NCBI GenBank assembly: GCA_036510065.1
Contig: DATCEO010000075.1
Location: 1-64,000 of the forward strand
Direction: 5' to 3'
Length of the DNA: 64,000 nt
Source of the DNA: DASUBV01 sp036510065
Lineage (GTDB): Bacteria > Actinomycetota > Actinomycetes > Streptosporangiales > Streptosporangiaceae
The number at the start of each line of letters is the position of its first letter. The first letter of the stretch is position 1. The translations under genes were made by a program, and so were the position numbers. This document shows positions 8,124 to 15,575 of the stretch, one piece after another. The notes below the pieces were generated by a model that worked only from the letters and a program-made list of their open reading frames with translations, was not told the DNA's origin and searched no databases.

Positions 8124-9943
8124 ACCTGGTCAACCTGGAGCAGGCCAGCAAGGCCTACGGCCCGCGCGTGCTCCTCGACCGGCTGTCGCTGGGCGTATCG
8201 GCCGGCGACCGGATCGGCGTGGTCGGGCGGAACGGCGCGGGCAAGACCACGCTGCTGGCGGCGCTGGCGGGCACCGCTGACCTCGACTCGGGACGTTCCA
8301 CGCGAGCCCGCGGGGTCACGATCGACTACCTGCCGCAGGCCCAGCAGGTCACCGGACGGCTGGCGGAGGTCGTGTTCGGCTCGCTGCCCGAGCACGAGTG
8401 GGCGGCGGATCCGCGCCGCCGCGGCGTCATCGACGCGCTGCTCTCTGACATCGACATGTCCGCCGAGCTCGCGCGCCTGTCGGGCGGCGAACGGCGGCGG
8501 ACCATGCTGGCGGCGGTGCTGCTCGGCTCGCATGACCTGCTCCTCCTCGACGAGCCCACCAACCACCTGGACGTCGAGGCCATCCGCTGGCTCGCGGGCT
8601 ACCTGCGCGAGTACGGCAGGAGCTACGTCGTCGTCACCCACGACCGGTGGTTCCTGGACGAGGTCAGCGAACGAACCTGGGAGCTGGCCGACGGCCAGGT
8701 GCATGCCTACGAAGGCGGCTACTCCGCCTACGTGCTGGCGCGGGCGGAGCGGGCCAGGCTCGCGGAGGCCGCGGACGTGCGCCGGCGTAACCTCCTGCGC
8801 AAGGAGCTGGCCTGGCTGCGCCGCGGTCCGCCCGCCCGGACGAGCAAGCCCAAGTTCCGCATCGAGGCCGCGACCGCGCTCACGGTGGACGAGCCCCCGC
8901 CGCGGGACGGTGTCGAGCTGACCAGCCTGGCCGCCGCCCGGCTGGGCAAGACCGTGCTCGAGCTGGCGGACGTCACGGTGACCGCCGGGCAGCGGACGCT
9001 GCTGGAGAACGTCACCTGGCAGCTCGGGCCGGGTGACCGCATCGGCGTGGTGGGCGTCAACGGCAGCGGGAAGACCACGCTGCTGCGGCTGCTGGCCGGC
9101 GAGGCGGACGCGCACGCGGACGGGAACGACCGCGCGGCCGGCGATGCGGACGGGCTGCACGTCTCGGGCCGGGTGCGGCGCGGCAGCACGGTACGGCTCG
9201 GCTACCTGACCCAGGAGCCGCCGCCGGTCGATCCGGGGCTGCGGGTGCTGGAGGCCGCCGAGCAGGTGCGCGGATCGGTGCAGATCGGCAAGCGGGAGCT
9301 GTCCGCCAGCCAGCTGCTGGAACGGCTCGGCCTGCGCGGTGACCGGCAGTGGGCACCGGTGGGCGAGCTGTCCGGCGGCGAGCGCCGGCGGCTCCAGCTC
9401 ATGATGATGCTGCTGGGCGAGCCGAACGTGCTGCTGCTGGACGAACCGACCAACGACCTGGACATCGAGACGCTGACCGAGCTGGAGGACCTGCTCGACG
9501 GCTGGCCCGGCTCGGTGGTGGCCGTCAGCCACGACCGGTACTTCCTGGAGCGAGTCACTGATCACGTGATCGCGCTGGTCGACGGCAAGCTCGCGTTCTT
9601 GCCGGGCGGCGTGGACGAGTACCTGGCCCGGCGAGACCAGCAGCGAGACCAGCAGCGAGACCAGCAGCGCGCGGCCACGCCGCCCGCCACCGCATCCGCC
9701 TCGGCCCCCGCCGTGACGCTCACGGCGGCGCGCCAGCGGTCCGGGCAGAAGGAGCTCGCCCGGCTGGAGCGCCAGATCAGCAGGCTGACCGGCACGGAGG
9801 CGAGCCTGAGCGAGCAGCTGGCGCAGAGCGCTACCGACTACGCCGCCCTGATCGAGCTGGGCGCGGAGCTCAAGACCGTGCAGGAGGAGCGGGCGGCGCT
9901 CGAGGAGCGCTGGCTGGCCCTGGCGGAGGAGCTCGGGGGCTAG
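8120..9943 (+). CDS. ABC-F family ATP-binding protein
   Basis: A 607-residue protein with two ABC ATPase domains and no membrane segments. Walker A motifs are GRNGAGKTT and GVNGSGKTT, signature motifs are LSGGERRR and LSGGERRRLQ, and the Walker B segments are LLLLDEPTNHLD and LLLLDEPTNDLD. ABC-F proteins act on the ribosome (translation factors, some antibiotic-protection). A homologue regularly follows ispE in actinobacteria, which argues for a housekeeping role rather than resistance. A hydrophilic insert after domain 2 holds the repeated peptide RDQQ, encoded by three 12-bp tandem repeats at 9632-9667. A C-terminal coiled coil follows. It starts at GTG 8120, overlapping the ispE stop. Confidence 0.9.
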   Translation: MNLVNLEQASKAYGPRVLLDRLSLGVSAGDRIGVVGRNGAGKTTLLAALAGTADLDSGRSTRARGVTIDYLPQAQQVTGRLAEVVFGSLPEHEWAADPRRRGVIDALLSDIDMSAELARLSGGERRRTMLAAVLLGSHDLLLLDEPTNHLDVEAIRWLAGYLREYGRSYVVVTHDRWFLDEVSERTWELADGQVHAYEGGYSAYVLARAERARLAEAADVRRRNLLRKELAWLRRGPPARTSKPKFRIEAATALTVDEPPPRDGVELTSLAAARLGKTVLELADVTVTAGQRTLLENVTWQLGPGDRIGVVGVNGSGKTTLLRLLAGEADAHADGNDRAAGDADGLHVSGRVRRGSTVRLGYLTQEPPPVDPGLRVLEAAEQVRGSVQIGKRELSASQLLERLGLRGDRQWAPVGELSGGERRRLQLMMMLLGEPNVLLLDEPTNDLDIETLTELEDLLDGWPGSVVAVSHDRYFLERVTDHVIALVDGKLAFLPGGVDEYLARRDQQRDQQRDQQRAATPPATASASAPAVTLTAARQRSGQKELARLERQISRLTGTEASLSEQLAQSATDYAALIELGAELKTVQEERAALEERWLALAEELGG

Positions 9944-10833
9944 CCGGCGAGCAGGAAGGCGAGCGCGATGATGGCATACCCCGTGTCGTTCGCGTGCTCG
10001 TTCGCCCGGTGCAGGGGTCGGGTACAGGACCAGGTCAGCTGGCAGATGGTGGCCACATTCCGGGGGACGGCGCCGAACCGCGGCAGGCGTACCCGGTCGG
10101 TGAAGTCAGCGCTGTGAAAGGCCGCGAAGACGTTGGCCACCCGCGCTCCGTAGCGCTGGTACATCCGGGTCAGCAGGCCGTTGTAGCCGTCCACGAGCCG
10201 CTCGGTGAGCACGGCGATTTCCTGGCCGTTCCGGCCGTGCAGCCAGCCGGCTAGCTCGGGGACGTAGTAGTTCATCCCGATGATCTTGACGTGACGGCCG
10301 CCCGCCGCGCGCAGGCCGGACAGGATGGTCCTCAGGTCATCGACGGTCAGCCTGACCCGCGAGCTCATGCAGCGGGCCACCTTTCTCAGCGCGCCGCCCA
10401 GGAAGCAGGAGTTGGGGTCGTTGGCGCCGATGTCGATGGTGACCAGCGACACCGCCCGGCGGTGCGCGCGCAGGAAACTCCGGGCCGCGGCGAGCTGAGA
10501 GCCCGCGGCGTAGTGGCAGATCCCGCCCCTGATCATCGTGTACGACGTCTCGCCCGAGCAGCCCAGCTTGACCAGCCGCAAGCCAGGATCGCCGCGCCGC
10601 AGGACGGCATAGAGCCGGTCGGGATAGCGGCCGGCGGTGGCCCGGCTGACGCCCGACGAGTCGGGCTGGACGCCGCGCGCGAGTGAGTCACCCAGAGAAA
10701 GGTAGTAACGAGGTCCCGGTGCCGGACTGGCTGACCGGTCCGCCGTCGTGTGGGCCGGCGTTCCGGCCGCCGGGCCCGAGCACCCCGCTAGTGAGGCAGC
10801 CACCAGGCCAATAACCACGGCCGTCGCGAGCAC
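9940..10833 (-). CDS. Secreted SGNH/GDSL hydrolase, putative lipoprotein
   Basis: A 297-residue protein with a hydrophobic N-terminus ending in the lipobox LAGC, then a Ser/Thr/Pro/Ala linker. Block I is YYLSLGDSLARG (nucleophile Ser), block III includes IDIGANDPNSC, and a late EHANDTGY supplies the Asp/His pair. This is an extracellular esterase or lipase of the SGNH type. Six or more Cys suggest disulfides as in actinomycete lipases. The start is awkward: GTG 10833 leaves no positive charge in the signal peptide, and the in-frame upstream stretch has Arg/His (RHLVSRLAALAGC) but no normal start codon. Its stop overlaps the ABC-F stop region convergently. Confidence 0.8.
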   Translation of the reverse strand: MLATAVVIGLVAASLAGCSGPAAGTPAHTTADRSASPAPGPRYYLSLGDSLARGVQPDSSGVSRATAGRYPDRLYAVLRRGDPGLRLVKLGCSGETSYTMIRGGICHYAAGSQLAAARSFLRAHRRAVSLVTIDIGANDPNSCFLGGALRKVARCMSSRVRLTVDDLRTILSGLRAAGGRHVKIIGMNYYVPELAGWLHGRNGQEIAVLTERLVDGYNGLLTRMYQRYGARVANVFAAFHSADFTDRVRLPRFGAVPRNVATICQLTWSCTRPLHRANEHANDTGYAIIALAFLLAG

Positions 10834-10890
10834 GCAGCCCGCGAGCGCTGCGAGGCGGCTGACGAGATGGCGAATGTCGCTAACCCCCGG

Positions 10891-11457
10891 CTAGGTTCCA
10901 TTCGAGTCTAGGCGCGCCTGCGGCCGCGCGTCGAACGGCGCGAGCAGCATCCGCAGCAGCGTGGCCAGTTCCGCCTGCTGGGCCGGAGCCAGCCCGGTCA
11001 GCAGCTCGCGTTCGCGCTCCAGCAGGCCGGCCAGCGCGGCGTCGGCGGTCCGCTTGCCGCAGTCGGTGAGCCCGACCAGGACCCCGCGCTTGTCCTGCTG
11101 GTCGCGCTGGCGGCTGACCAGGCCGGCGGCGGCCAGGCGATCGATCCGGTTGGTCATCGTGCCGGAGGTCACCAGCGTCGCGTGCAGCAGCGCGCCCGGG
11201 CTGAGCTGGTACGGCGGCCCCTGCCGGCGCAGCGCGGAGAGAACGTCGAACGCCCAGGGCTCCAGGCCGTGCGCGGCGAAGGCGGCGCGGCGGGCCCGGT
11301 CCAGGTGCCGGGCCAGCCGGGACAGGCGGCTCAGTACCTGCAAGGGCGAGACGTCCAGATCGGGCCGCTCGGCATGCCAGCGGTCGACCAGGTCGTCGAC
11401 CTCGTCGCGCATCGGAGCCGCCGACGTCCTGTCCTCCGGTGTCCCGCGCTGCGCCAT
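10891..11457 (-). CDS. tamR: MarR-family regulator, TamR-like
   Basis: A 188-residue protein starting at ATG 11457. The centre (PGALLHATLVTSGTMTNRIDRLAAAGLVSRQRDQQDKRGVLVGLT) is the winged helix of MarR proteins, with the DKR...L wing. It is transcribed divergently from tam (trans-aconitate methyltransferase), the arrangement of the TamR-tam pair described in Streptomyces coelicolor, where TamR responds to aconitate and related compounds. Two near-identical palindromes lie between the genes. It probably represses both genes until ligand accumulates. The specific ligand here is inferred from the neighbour. Confidence 0.85.
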   Translation of the reverse strand: MAQRGTPEDRTSAAPMRDEVDDLVDRWHAERPDLDVSPLQVLSRLSRLARHLDRARRAAFAAHGLEPWAFDVLSALRRQGPPYQLSPGALLHATLVTSGTMTNRIDRLAAAGLVSRQRDQQDKRGVLVGLTDCGKRTADAALAGLLERERELLTGLAPAQQAELATLLRMLLAPFDARPQARLDSNGT

Positions 11458-11471
11458 GCCGGCAGCATATC

Positions 11472-11529
11472 TCTTGACATCGAGACTTCAGGTCCGGTAA
11501 ATAGGAAGCCAAGTATCTTGATATCGAGA
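11472..11529. promoter_or_regulatory. Paired TamR/MarR operators
   Basis: Two copies of an imperfect palindrome lie in the 88-bp tamR-tam gap: TCTTGACATCGAGA at 11472-11485 and TCTTGATATCGAGA at 11516-11529. They differ at one base and their centres are 44 bp apart, close to four helical turns, so dimers would bind the same DNA face. The second sits 16 bases before the tam ATG, the first 14 bases before the tamR start. This fits simultaneous repression of both genes. Confidence 0.8.
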
Positions 11530-11545
11530 CATCCAGGCGGTTGAA

Positions 11546-12331
11546 ATGTGGGATCCAGCGCAGTACCTGCGATTCGGCGATGAGCGATCGCGCCCGTTCT
11601 TCGACCTGGTCGCCCGCATCGGCGCGGACCGGCCCGGCCTGGTGGTGGACCTGGGCTGCGGGCCCGGCCAGCTGACCGCCGCGCTGGCGCAGCGCTGGCC
11701 CGGCGCCCGGGTCCACGGCATCGACTCCTCGGCGGAGATGATCTCCGCCGCCGAGCAGGTGCGGCGCGACGCCCCGGCGGCCAGTCCGGGCGGCCTCACC
11801 TTCGATCGCGGCGACATCCGGGACTGGCGGCCGGACGAGCCCGTGGACGTGATCGTGTCGAACGCCGTGCTGCAGTGGGTTCCAGGCCACGAGAAGCTGC
11901 TGGTTCCCTGGGTCGGAGCGCTGGCCCCGCGAGGCTGGCTGGCCTTCCAGGTGCCCGGCAACCTTGATCAGCCCATTCATGCGATCGCGCGCGAGCTGGC
12001 CGGATCGCCGCGGTGGCGCCCCCAGCTGGCAGGCGTCGAGCTGAACCGGCAGGCGGCCGATCCGGCCGAGTACGTCCACCTGCTCAGCCGGGGCGGCTGT
12101 CGCGTGGACGCCTGGGAGACGACCTACCTGCACGTGCTGGCGGGGGAGGATCCGGTGCTGGAGTGGTACAAGGGGACCGGGCTGCGGCCGGTTCTGGCGG
12201 CCCTGGAGCCGGCCCGGGCGTCCGCCTTCCTGGCGGAATACGGAGCCGCGGTGCGCGCGGCCTACCCGCCGGCGCCCTATGGCACGATCCTGCCCTTCCG
12301 CCGGGTCTTTGTCGTCGCCCGGCGCGATTAG
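11546..12331 (+). CDS. tam: Trans-aconitate 2-methyltransferase
   Basis: A 261-residue class I SAM-dependent methyltransferase. It starts MWDPAQYLRFGDERSRPFFDLVARI and then has VVDLGCGPGQLTAALAQRWP (motif I), GIDSSAEMI and NAVLQWVPGH, all characteristic of Tam. The enzyme methylates trans-aconitate, a spontaneous isomer of cis-aconitate that inhibits aconitase, and so protects the citrate cycle. It is divergent from the MarR-type regulator with two operators between. Its 3' end overlaps the convergent TetR gene by four bases. Confidence 0.9.
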   Translation: MWDPAQYLRFGDERSRPFFDLVARIGADRPGLVVDLGCGPGQLTAALAQRWPGARVHGIDSSAEMISAAEQVRRDAPAASPGGLTFDRGDIRDWRPDEPVDVIVSNAVLQWVPGHEKLLVPWVGALAPRGWLAFQVPGNLDQPIHAIARELAGSPRWRPQLAGVELNRQAADPAEYVHLLSRGGCRVDAWETTYLHVLAGEDPVLEWYKGTGLRPVLAALEPARASAFLAEYGAAVRAAYPPAPYGTILPFRRVFVVARRD

Positions 12332-12984
12332 GGTTTCTTGCGCAGCCGGTCGCGTGCGGCCGGGGAGATACGCGGGCTGGGATCGAGCTGAGATAGCCCG
12401 TTCCAGGCCAGGTTGACCAGGTGCGCGGCCACGTCCTCAAGGTCGGGCTTGCGCGCGTCCAGCCACCACTGGCCGGTGAAGGCGACCATGCCCACCAGCA
12501 TCTGCGCGTACATGGGCGCCAGCTTGGGGTCGTAGCCGCGGGCCTTCAGCACGTCGCCGAGGATGTACTCCACCTGGCCGGCCACGTCGCTGATCAGGCT
12601 GGCGAAGGTGCCCGAGCCCGAGGTCGGGTTGGAATCGCGGACCAGGATGCGGAAGCCGTCGGCGTTGTCCTGGATATAGCGCAGCAGGCTGACCGCGGCG
12701 ACCTCGAACTTCGGCATGTGGTCTTCGCCTTCGAGCAGCCGGGTCGCCATCTCCAGGAAGCGCCCGACCTCACGGTCGACCACGACCGCGTACAGCCCTT
12801 CCTTGCCGCCGAAATGCTCGTAGACGACCGGCTTGGACACGCCGGCCTGGGCGGCGATCTCCTCGATGGAGGTGCCGTCCAGGCCGCGCTCGGCGAAAAG
12901 GCGCCTGCCGATATTGAGCAGCTGCTCGCGGCGTTCCTTGCCCGTCATTCGCTTGCGACCGCTGCCCGGTGGTTGGCTTGTCAC
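12328..12984 (-). CDS. TetR-family transcriptional regulator
   Basis: A 218-residue protein. The N-terminal helix-turn-helix reads RREQLLNIGRRLFAERGLDGTSIEEIAAQAGVSKPVVYEHFGGKEGLYAVVVDRE, a textbook TetR domain. The remainder is an all-helical ligand-binding domain. It starts at GTG 12984 (MTSQPPG); a shorter in-frame start (MTGKERREQ) exists at 12948. It lies 24 bases downstream of the acyl-CoA desaturase gene on the same strand, so the two probably form an operon. The repeated half-sites upstream of the desaturase are the natural operator candidates. A role in sensing acyl-CoA or membrane lipid state is inferred from this linkage. Confidence 0.85.
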   Translation of the reverse strand: MTSQPPGSGRKRMTGKERREQLLNIGRRLFAERGLDGTSIEEIAAQAGVSKPVVYEHFGGKEGLYAVVVDREVGRFLEMATRLLEGEDHMPKFEVAAVSLLRYIQDNADGFRILVRDSNPTSGSGTFASLISDVAGQVEYILGDVLKARGYDPKLAPMYAQMLVGMVAFTGQWWLDARKPDLEDVAAHLVNLAWNGLSQLDPSPRISPAARDRLRKKP

Positions 12985-13008
12985 CGGTCCATCATGTCTG
13001 GGCCACGC

Positions 13009-14040
13009 TCAGTCGGCCAATTCGCCGGACGTGGCCGCGCGCACCGAGGGCCGGGCCATGGAGCCGAGCTTCCGCGATCCGCCGGTGTACTTGGCGGTCA
13101 GCCGGTCGGTGTCCGGCCAGCGCACGTCGGTCGCCCAGCCCAGCTTCTCGGCGAACCAGATGAGCCGGGCGGCAATGTCGATCTGGCCCTTGAGCGCGCC
13201 GTGCCGGGCACAGGTCGGATCGGCGTGGTGCAGGTTGTGCCAGGACTCGCCGAAGGACAGGATGGCGAGCCAGTTGACGTTCCTGGACTTGTCGCGGACC
13301 TCGAACTCTTCCTTGCCGAAGGTGTGGCAGATCGAGTTGATCGACCAGGTGACGTGATGCAGGAACGCGATCCGGACCAGGCTGCCCCAGAAGAACGCGG
13401 TCACGGCACCCTGCCAGGACATCGACCACAGGCCGCCGATGAGCGCGGGCGCCAGCAGCGAGACCGCCACGATGGCCGGGAAGTTGGCGGAGATGCGGCG
13501 GATCCTGGGGTCGGCCAGCAGGTCGGGGCAGAACTTCTCCTGCGAGGTGTGGCTGCCGTCGAACAGCCACCCGACGTGGGCGAAGGCCAGGCCCTTGGTC
13601 AGCGCCCGCCAGTCACTGCCAAACCGCCAGGGGGAGTGCGGGTCGCCCTCGCGGTCGCTGTACTTGTGGTGGCGGCGGTGGTCGGCGACCCACGTCAGCA
13701 CCGGTCCCTCGATGGCCAGCGTCCCGGCGATGGCCAGGGCGACGCGCAATCCGGTCACGGCCTTGAAGGACCCGTGCGTGAAGTAGCGGTGGAAGCCCAT
13801 GCTGATGCCGAGGCCGGAGATCGCGTAGAACACGACGGCGATCACGATGTCGTGCCAGCCCAGCCCCCAGCCCCACGCCAGCGGCACGGCGGCGAGCAGC
13901 GCGAGCATGGGGACGACGACGAAGATCCCGACCAGGATCTTCTCGCCGCTGCCGATCGGCTCGGGATCGAGCTCGGGGAGCGGGCCAGTCCTGGCGGCAC
14001 TCCCTGCGGGGGTGGCTGGGCGGTCAGCGGTCGTGGTCAT
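13009..14040 (-). CDS. Acyl-CoA delta-9-type fatty acid desaturase
   Basis: A 343-residue membrane di-iron desaturase. The start ATG 14040 has GAGGA four bases upstream; the frame could be extended to GTG 14058. The three His boxes are HRYFTH, HRRHHKYSD and HNLHHAD, separated by hydrophobic pairs (for example VGIFVVVPMLALLAAVPLAW near residue 40). It introduces a double bond into saturated acyl-CoA at the membrane, using O2 and an electron donor, and adjusts membrane fluidity. The TetR gene follows directly. The C-terminal tail is hydrophilic. Confidence 0.9.
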   Translation of the reverse strand: MTTTADRPATPAGSAARTGPLPELDPEPIGSGEKILVGIFVVVPMLALLAAVPLAWGWGLGWHDIVIAVVFYAISGLGISMGFHRYFTHGSFKAVTGLRVALAIAGTLAIEGPVLTWVADHRRHHKYSDREGDPHSPWRFGSDWRALTKGLAFAHVGWLFDGSHTSQEKFCPDLLADPRIRRISANFPAIVAVSLLAPALIGGLWSMSWQGAVTAFFWGSLVRIAFLHHVTWSINSICHTFGKEEFEVRDKSRNVNWLAILSFGESWHNLHHADPTCARHGALKGQIDIAARLIWFAEKLGWATDVRWPDTDRLTAKYTGGSRKLGSMARPSVRAATSGELAD

Positions 14041-14123
14041 GGCGTCCTCGCTTGGCACGAAACGGTGCCGGGGTCGGCTGGTCAGTCCGCACGCACCGGG
14101 GCAAGGGCAGATGCAGAATACGC

Positions 14124-14152
14124 TTACGTAACCGTAGGCTACGGCACCGTAG
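14124..14152. promoter_or_regulatory. Triple half-site operator upstream of desaturase
   Basis: Upstream of the desaturase start, CCGTAG (14132-14137), CTACGG (14139-14144) and CCGTAG (14147-14152) alternate in orientation. They form two overlapping dyads: one with a 1-base centre and one with a 2-base centre. A further palindrome TTACGTAA (14124-14131) abuts them. A minus-strand TTGACC lies at 14163-14168 and could be a -35 element. Overlapping dyads fit cooperative binding by a TetR dimer pair, plausibly the product of the 12328-12984 gene. Confidence 0.6.
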
Positions 14153-14251
14153 GTTGCGCAAGGGTCAACCGAATATTTTCTGGCATTGTCGTGAAGATCA
14201 CACAGCGCCGGATCGGCTGCCCGGTCGGTAGAGTTGAGCCCGTCTTCCCCT

Positions 14252-14323
14252 TCCCGGGTCGTCCAAACGGCAGGACTTCCGGTTTTGGTCCGGACAACCG
14301 AGGTTCGAATCCTCGCCCGGGAG
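14252..14323 (+). tRNA. tRNA-Gln (anticodon TTG)
   Basis: A full cloverleaf can be drawn over 72 bases. The acceptor is TCCCGGG (14252-14258) paired to CCCGGGA (14316-14322), with discriminator G 14323. The D stem is GTCC/GGAC. The anticodon stem is TCCGG/CCGGA with loop TTTTGGT, giving anticodon TTG at 14285-14287. The T arm is CGAGG-TTCGAAT-CCTCG. The weak U1-A72 pair is a tRNA-Gln trait. CCA is not encoded. A glutamine tRNA next to glmU is a common actinobacterial arrangement. Confidence 0.93.
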
Positions 14324-14471
14324 CATCAGCGCCATATCGCGGCAGACGGCCAGGTCCGACGGCGGAGCGCAGGCCGCCGGAGCCGGGGCGGTATTCTGCC
14401 TGCTGGGCCCACTGACCCCCCAGCCCGCTGCCCACTGACCCACTGACTACGACGTCAAGGAGCCGAGCCGA

Positions 14472-15572
14472 GTGAGCATGAGCGGTCCGGCCGCTGTCAT
14501 CATTCTCGCCGCCGGCGAGGGCACGCGGATGAAGAGCAGCACGCCCAAGGTGCTGCATGAAGTGTGCGGCGAGACGATGCTCGGCCACGTCCTGGCCGCG
14601 GCGCGCGACCTCCAGCCACAGCGGCTCGTGGTCGTGGTCGGCGACACCAGCGGGCCGGTGGCCGACTACCTGGCCCGCTGCGCGCCCGACGCGACCGCTG
14701 TCGTGCAGTCACGGCGCGGCGGCACCGGTCACGCGGTGCGGATCGCCATCGAGACGCTCGGCGCGCTGGACGGGACCGTGGTGGTCACCTACGGCGACAC
14801 CCCGCTGCTGCGCGGGCGGACGCTGGCCGGCCTGGTGGCCGCCCGCGAGACGGCCGGGGCGGCCGCGACCGCGCTCGTGGCCCGGGCCGCGGACCCGACC
14901 GGCTACGGGCGGATCATCCGCGACGAGGCGGGCGACTTCGCCGGGATCGTGGAGCAGGCCGATGCCACCGCGGAGCAGGCGGCGATCGACGAGATCAACA
15001 CGGGCATGTACGCCTTCGACGGCCACCTGCTGGCCGGGGCGGTGGCCCGGCTGTCCACCGGCAACGCCAAGGGCGAGGAGTACCTGACCGACGTCCTGTC
15101 GATCCTGCGCGGGGACGGCCTCCCGGTCGGCACCGTCTGGTGCGCGGACCTCGACGAGATCCTGGGCGTCAACGACCAGGCTCAGCTGGCCCGGGCCCGG
15201 CGCGTGCTGAACGACCGGCTGCTCGGCTCGTGGATGGGATCCGGCGTGACGATCGTCGACCCGGCGAGCACCTGGGTGGATGTCGGCGTCGTGCTCGAGC
15301 CGGGGGCGCGGATCGGCCCGGCCACCCAGCTCGAAGGTGGCACCAAGATCGGGGCGGGGGCCCGGATCGGACCAGGGTGCCTGGTCCGTGATTGCGTTAT
15401 CGCTCCGGAAGCTACCGTCATCCAGTCCGTCTGCGAGTGCGCGGTGGTGGGGCCCGGCGCGGTCGTCGGGCCGTACGCGCACCTGATCGCGGGCGACCGG
15501 GTGGAGGCAGGCGGGGCGGTCGCGTCAGGCCAGCCGGGACGCAGCCCGGTCGCGTCGGGCAAGGGAGAATAA
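14472..15572 (+). CDS. glmU: GlmU, UDP-GlcNAc pyrophosphorylase with truncated acetyltransferase domain
   Basis: The start is GTG 14472, with AAGGAG nine bases upstream. Residues 1 to about 230 are a complete uridylyltransferase: AAGEGTRMKSSTPKVLHEV (13-31), SRRGGTGHAV, TYGDTPLL, NTGMYAFDG and EYLTDVLSIL. A left-handed beta-helix then begins (hexapeptide repeats from VTIVDPASTWVD to VGPYAHLIAGDRVEAGG). The protein ends at 366 residues after a Gly/Ser/Pro tail, against about 450-490 in full-length GlmU. The part with the catalytic His and acetyl-CoA site (normally ...HLSYVGDA...GSDNMFVAPV) is absent, and prs starts three bases later. It should make UDP-GlcNAc from GlcNAc-1-P but not acetylate GlcN-1-P. 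Confidence 0.9.
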   Translation: MSMSGPAAVIILAAGEGTRMKSSTPKVLHEVCGETMLGHVLAAARDLQPQRLVVVVGDTSGPVADYLARCAPDATAVVQSRRGGTGHAVRIAIETLGALDGTVVVTYGDTPLLRGRTLAGLVAARETAGAAATALVARAADPTGYGRIIRDEAGDFAGIVEQADATAEQAAIDEINTGMYAFDGHLLAGAVARLSTGNAKGEEYLTDVLSILRGDGLPVGTVWCADLDEILGVNDQAQLARARRVLNDRLLGSWMGSGVTIVDPASTWVDVGVVLEPGARIGPATQLEGGTKIGAGARIGPGCLVRDCVIAPEATVIQSVCECAVVGPGAVVGPYAHLIAGDRVEAGGAVASGQPGRSPVASGKGE

Positions 15573-15575
15573 GGC

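Noticed and set aside
7790..9565. 591-residue minus-strand open frame opposite ispE and the ABC-F gene
   Set aside because: It is antisense to two clear genes. Its composition (Gln/Arg/His/Gly-rich, no motifs) is that of shadow translation in high-GC DNA.
9632..9667. Three 12-bp tandem repeats, considered as a possible mobile or CRISPR-like repeat
   Set aside because: They are in frame inside the ABC-F gene and encode a short RDQQ repeat in a linker. There are no spacers.
8120..9943. ABC-F protein as an antibiotic-resistance factor
   Set aside because: Its position right after ispE is conserved in actinobacteria, which argues for a housekeeping role.
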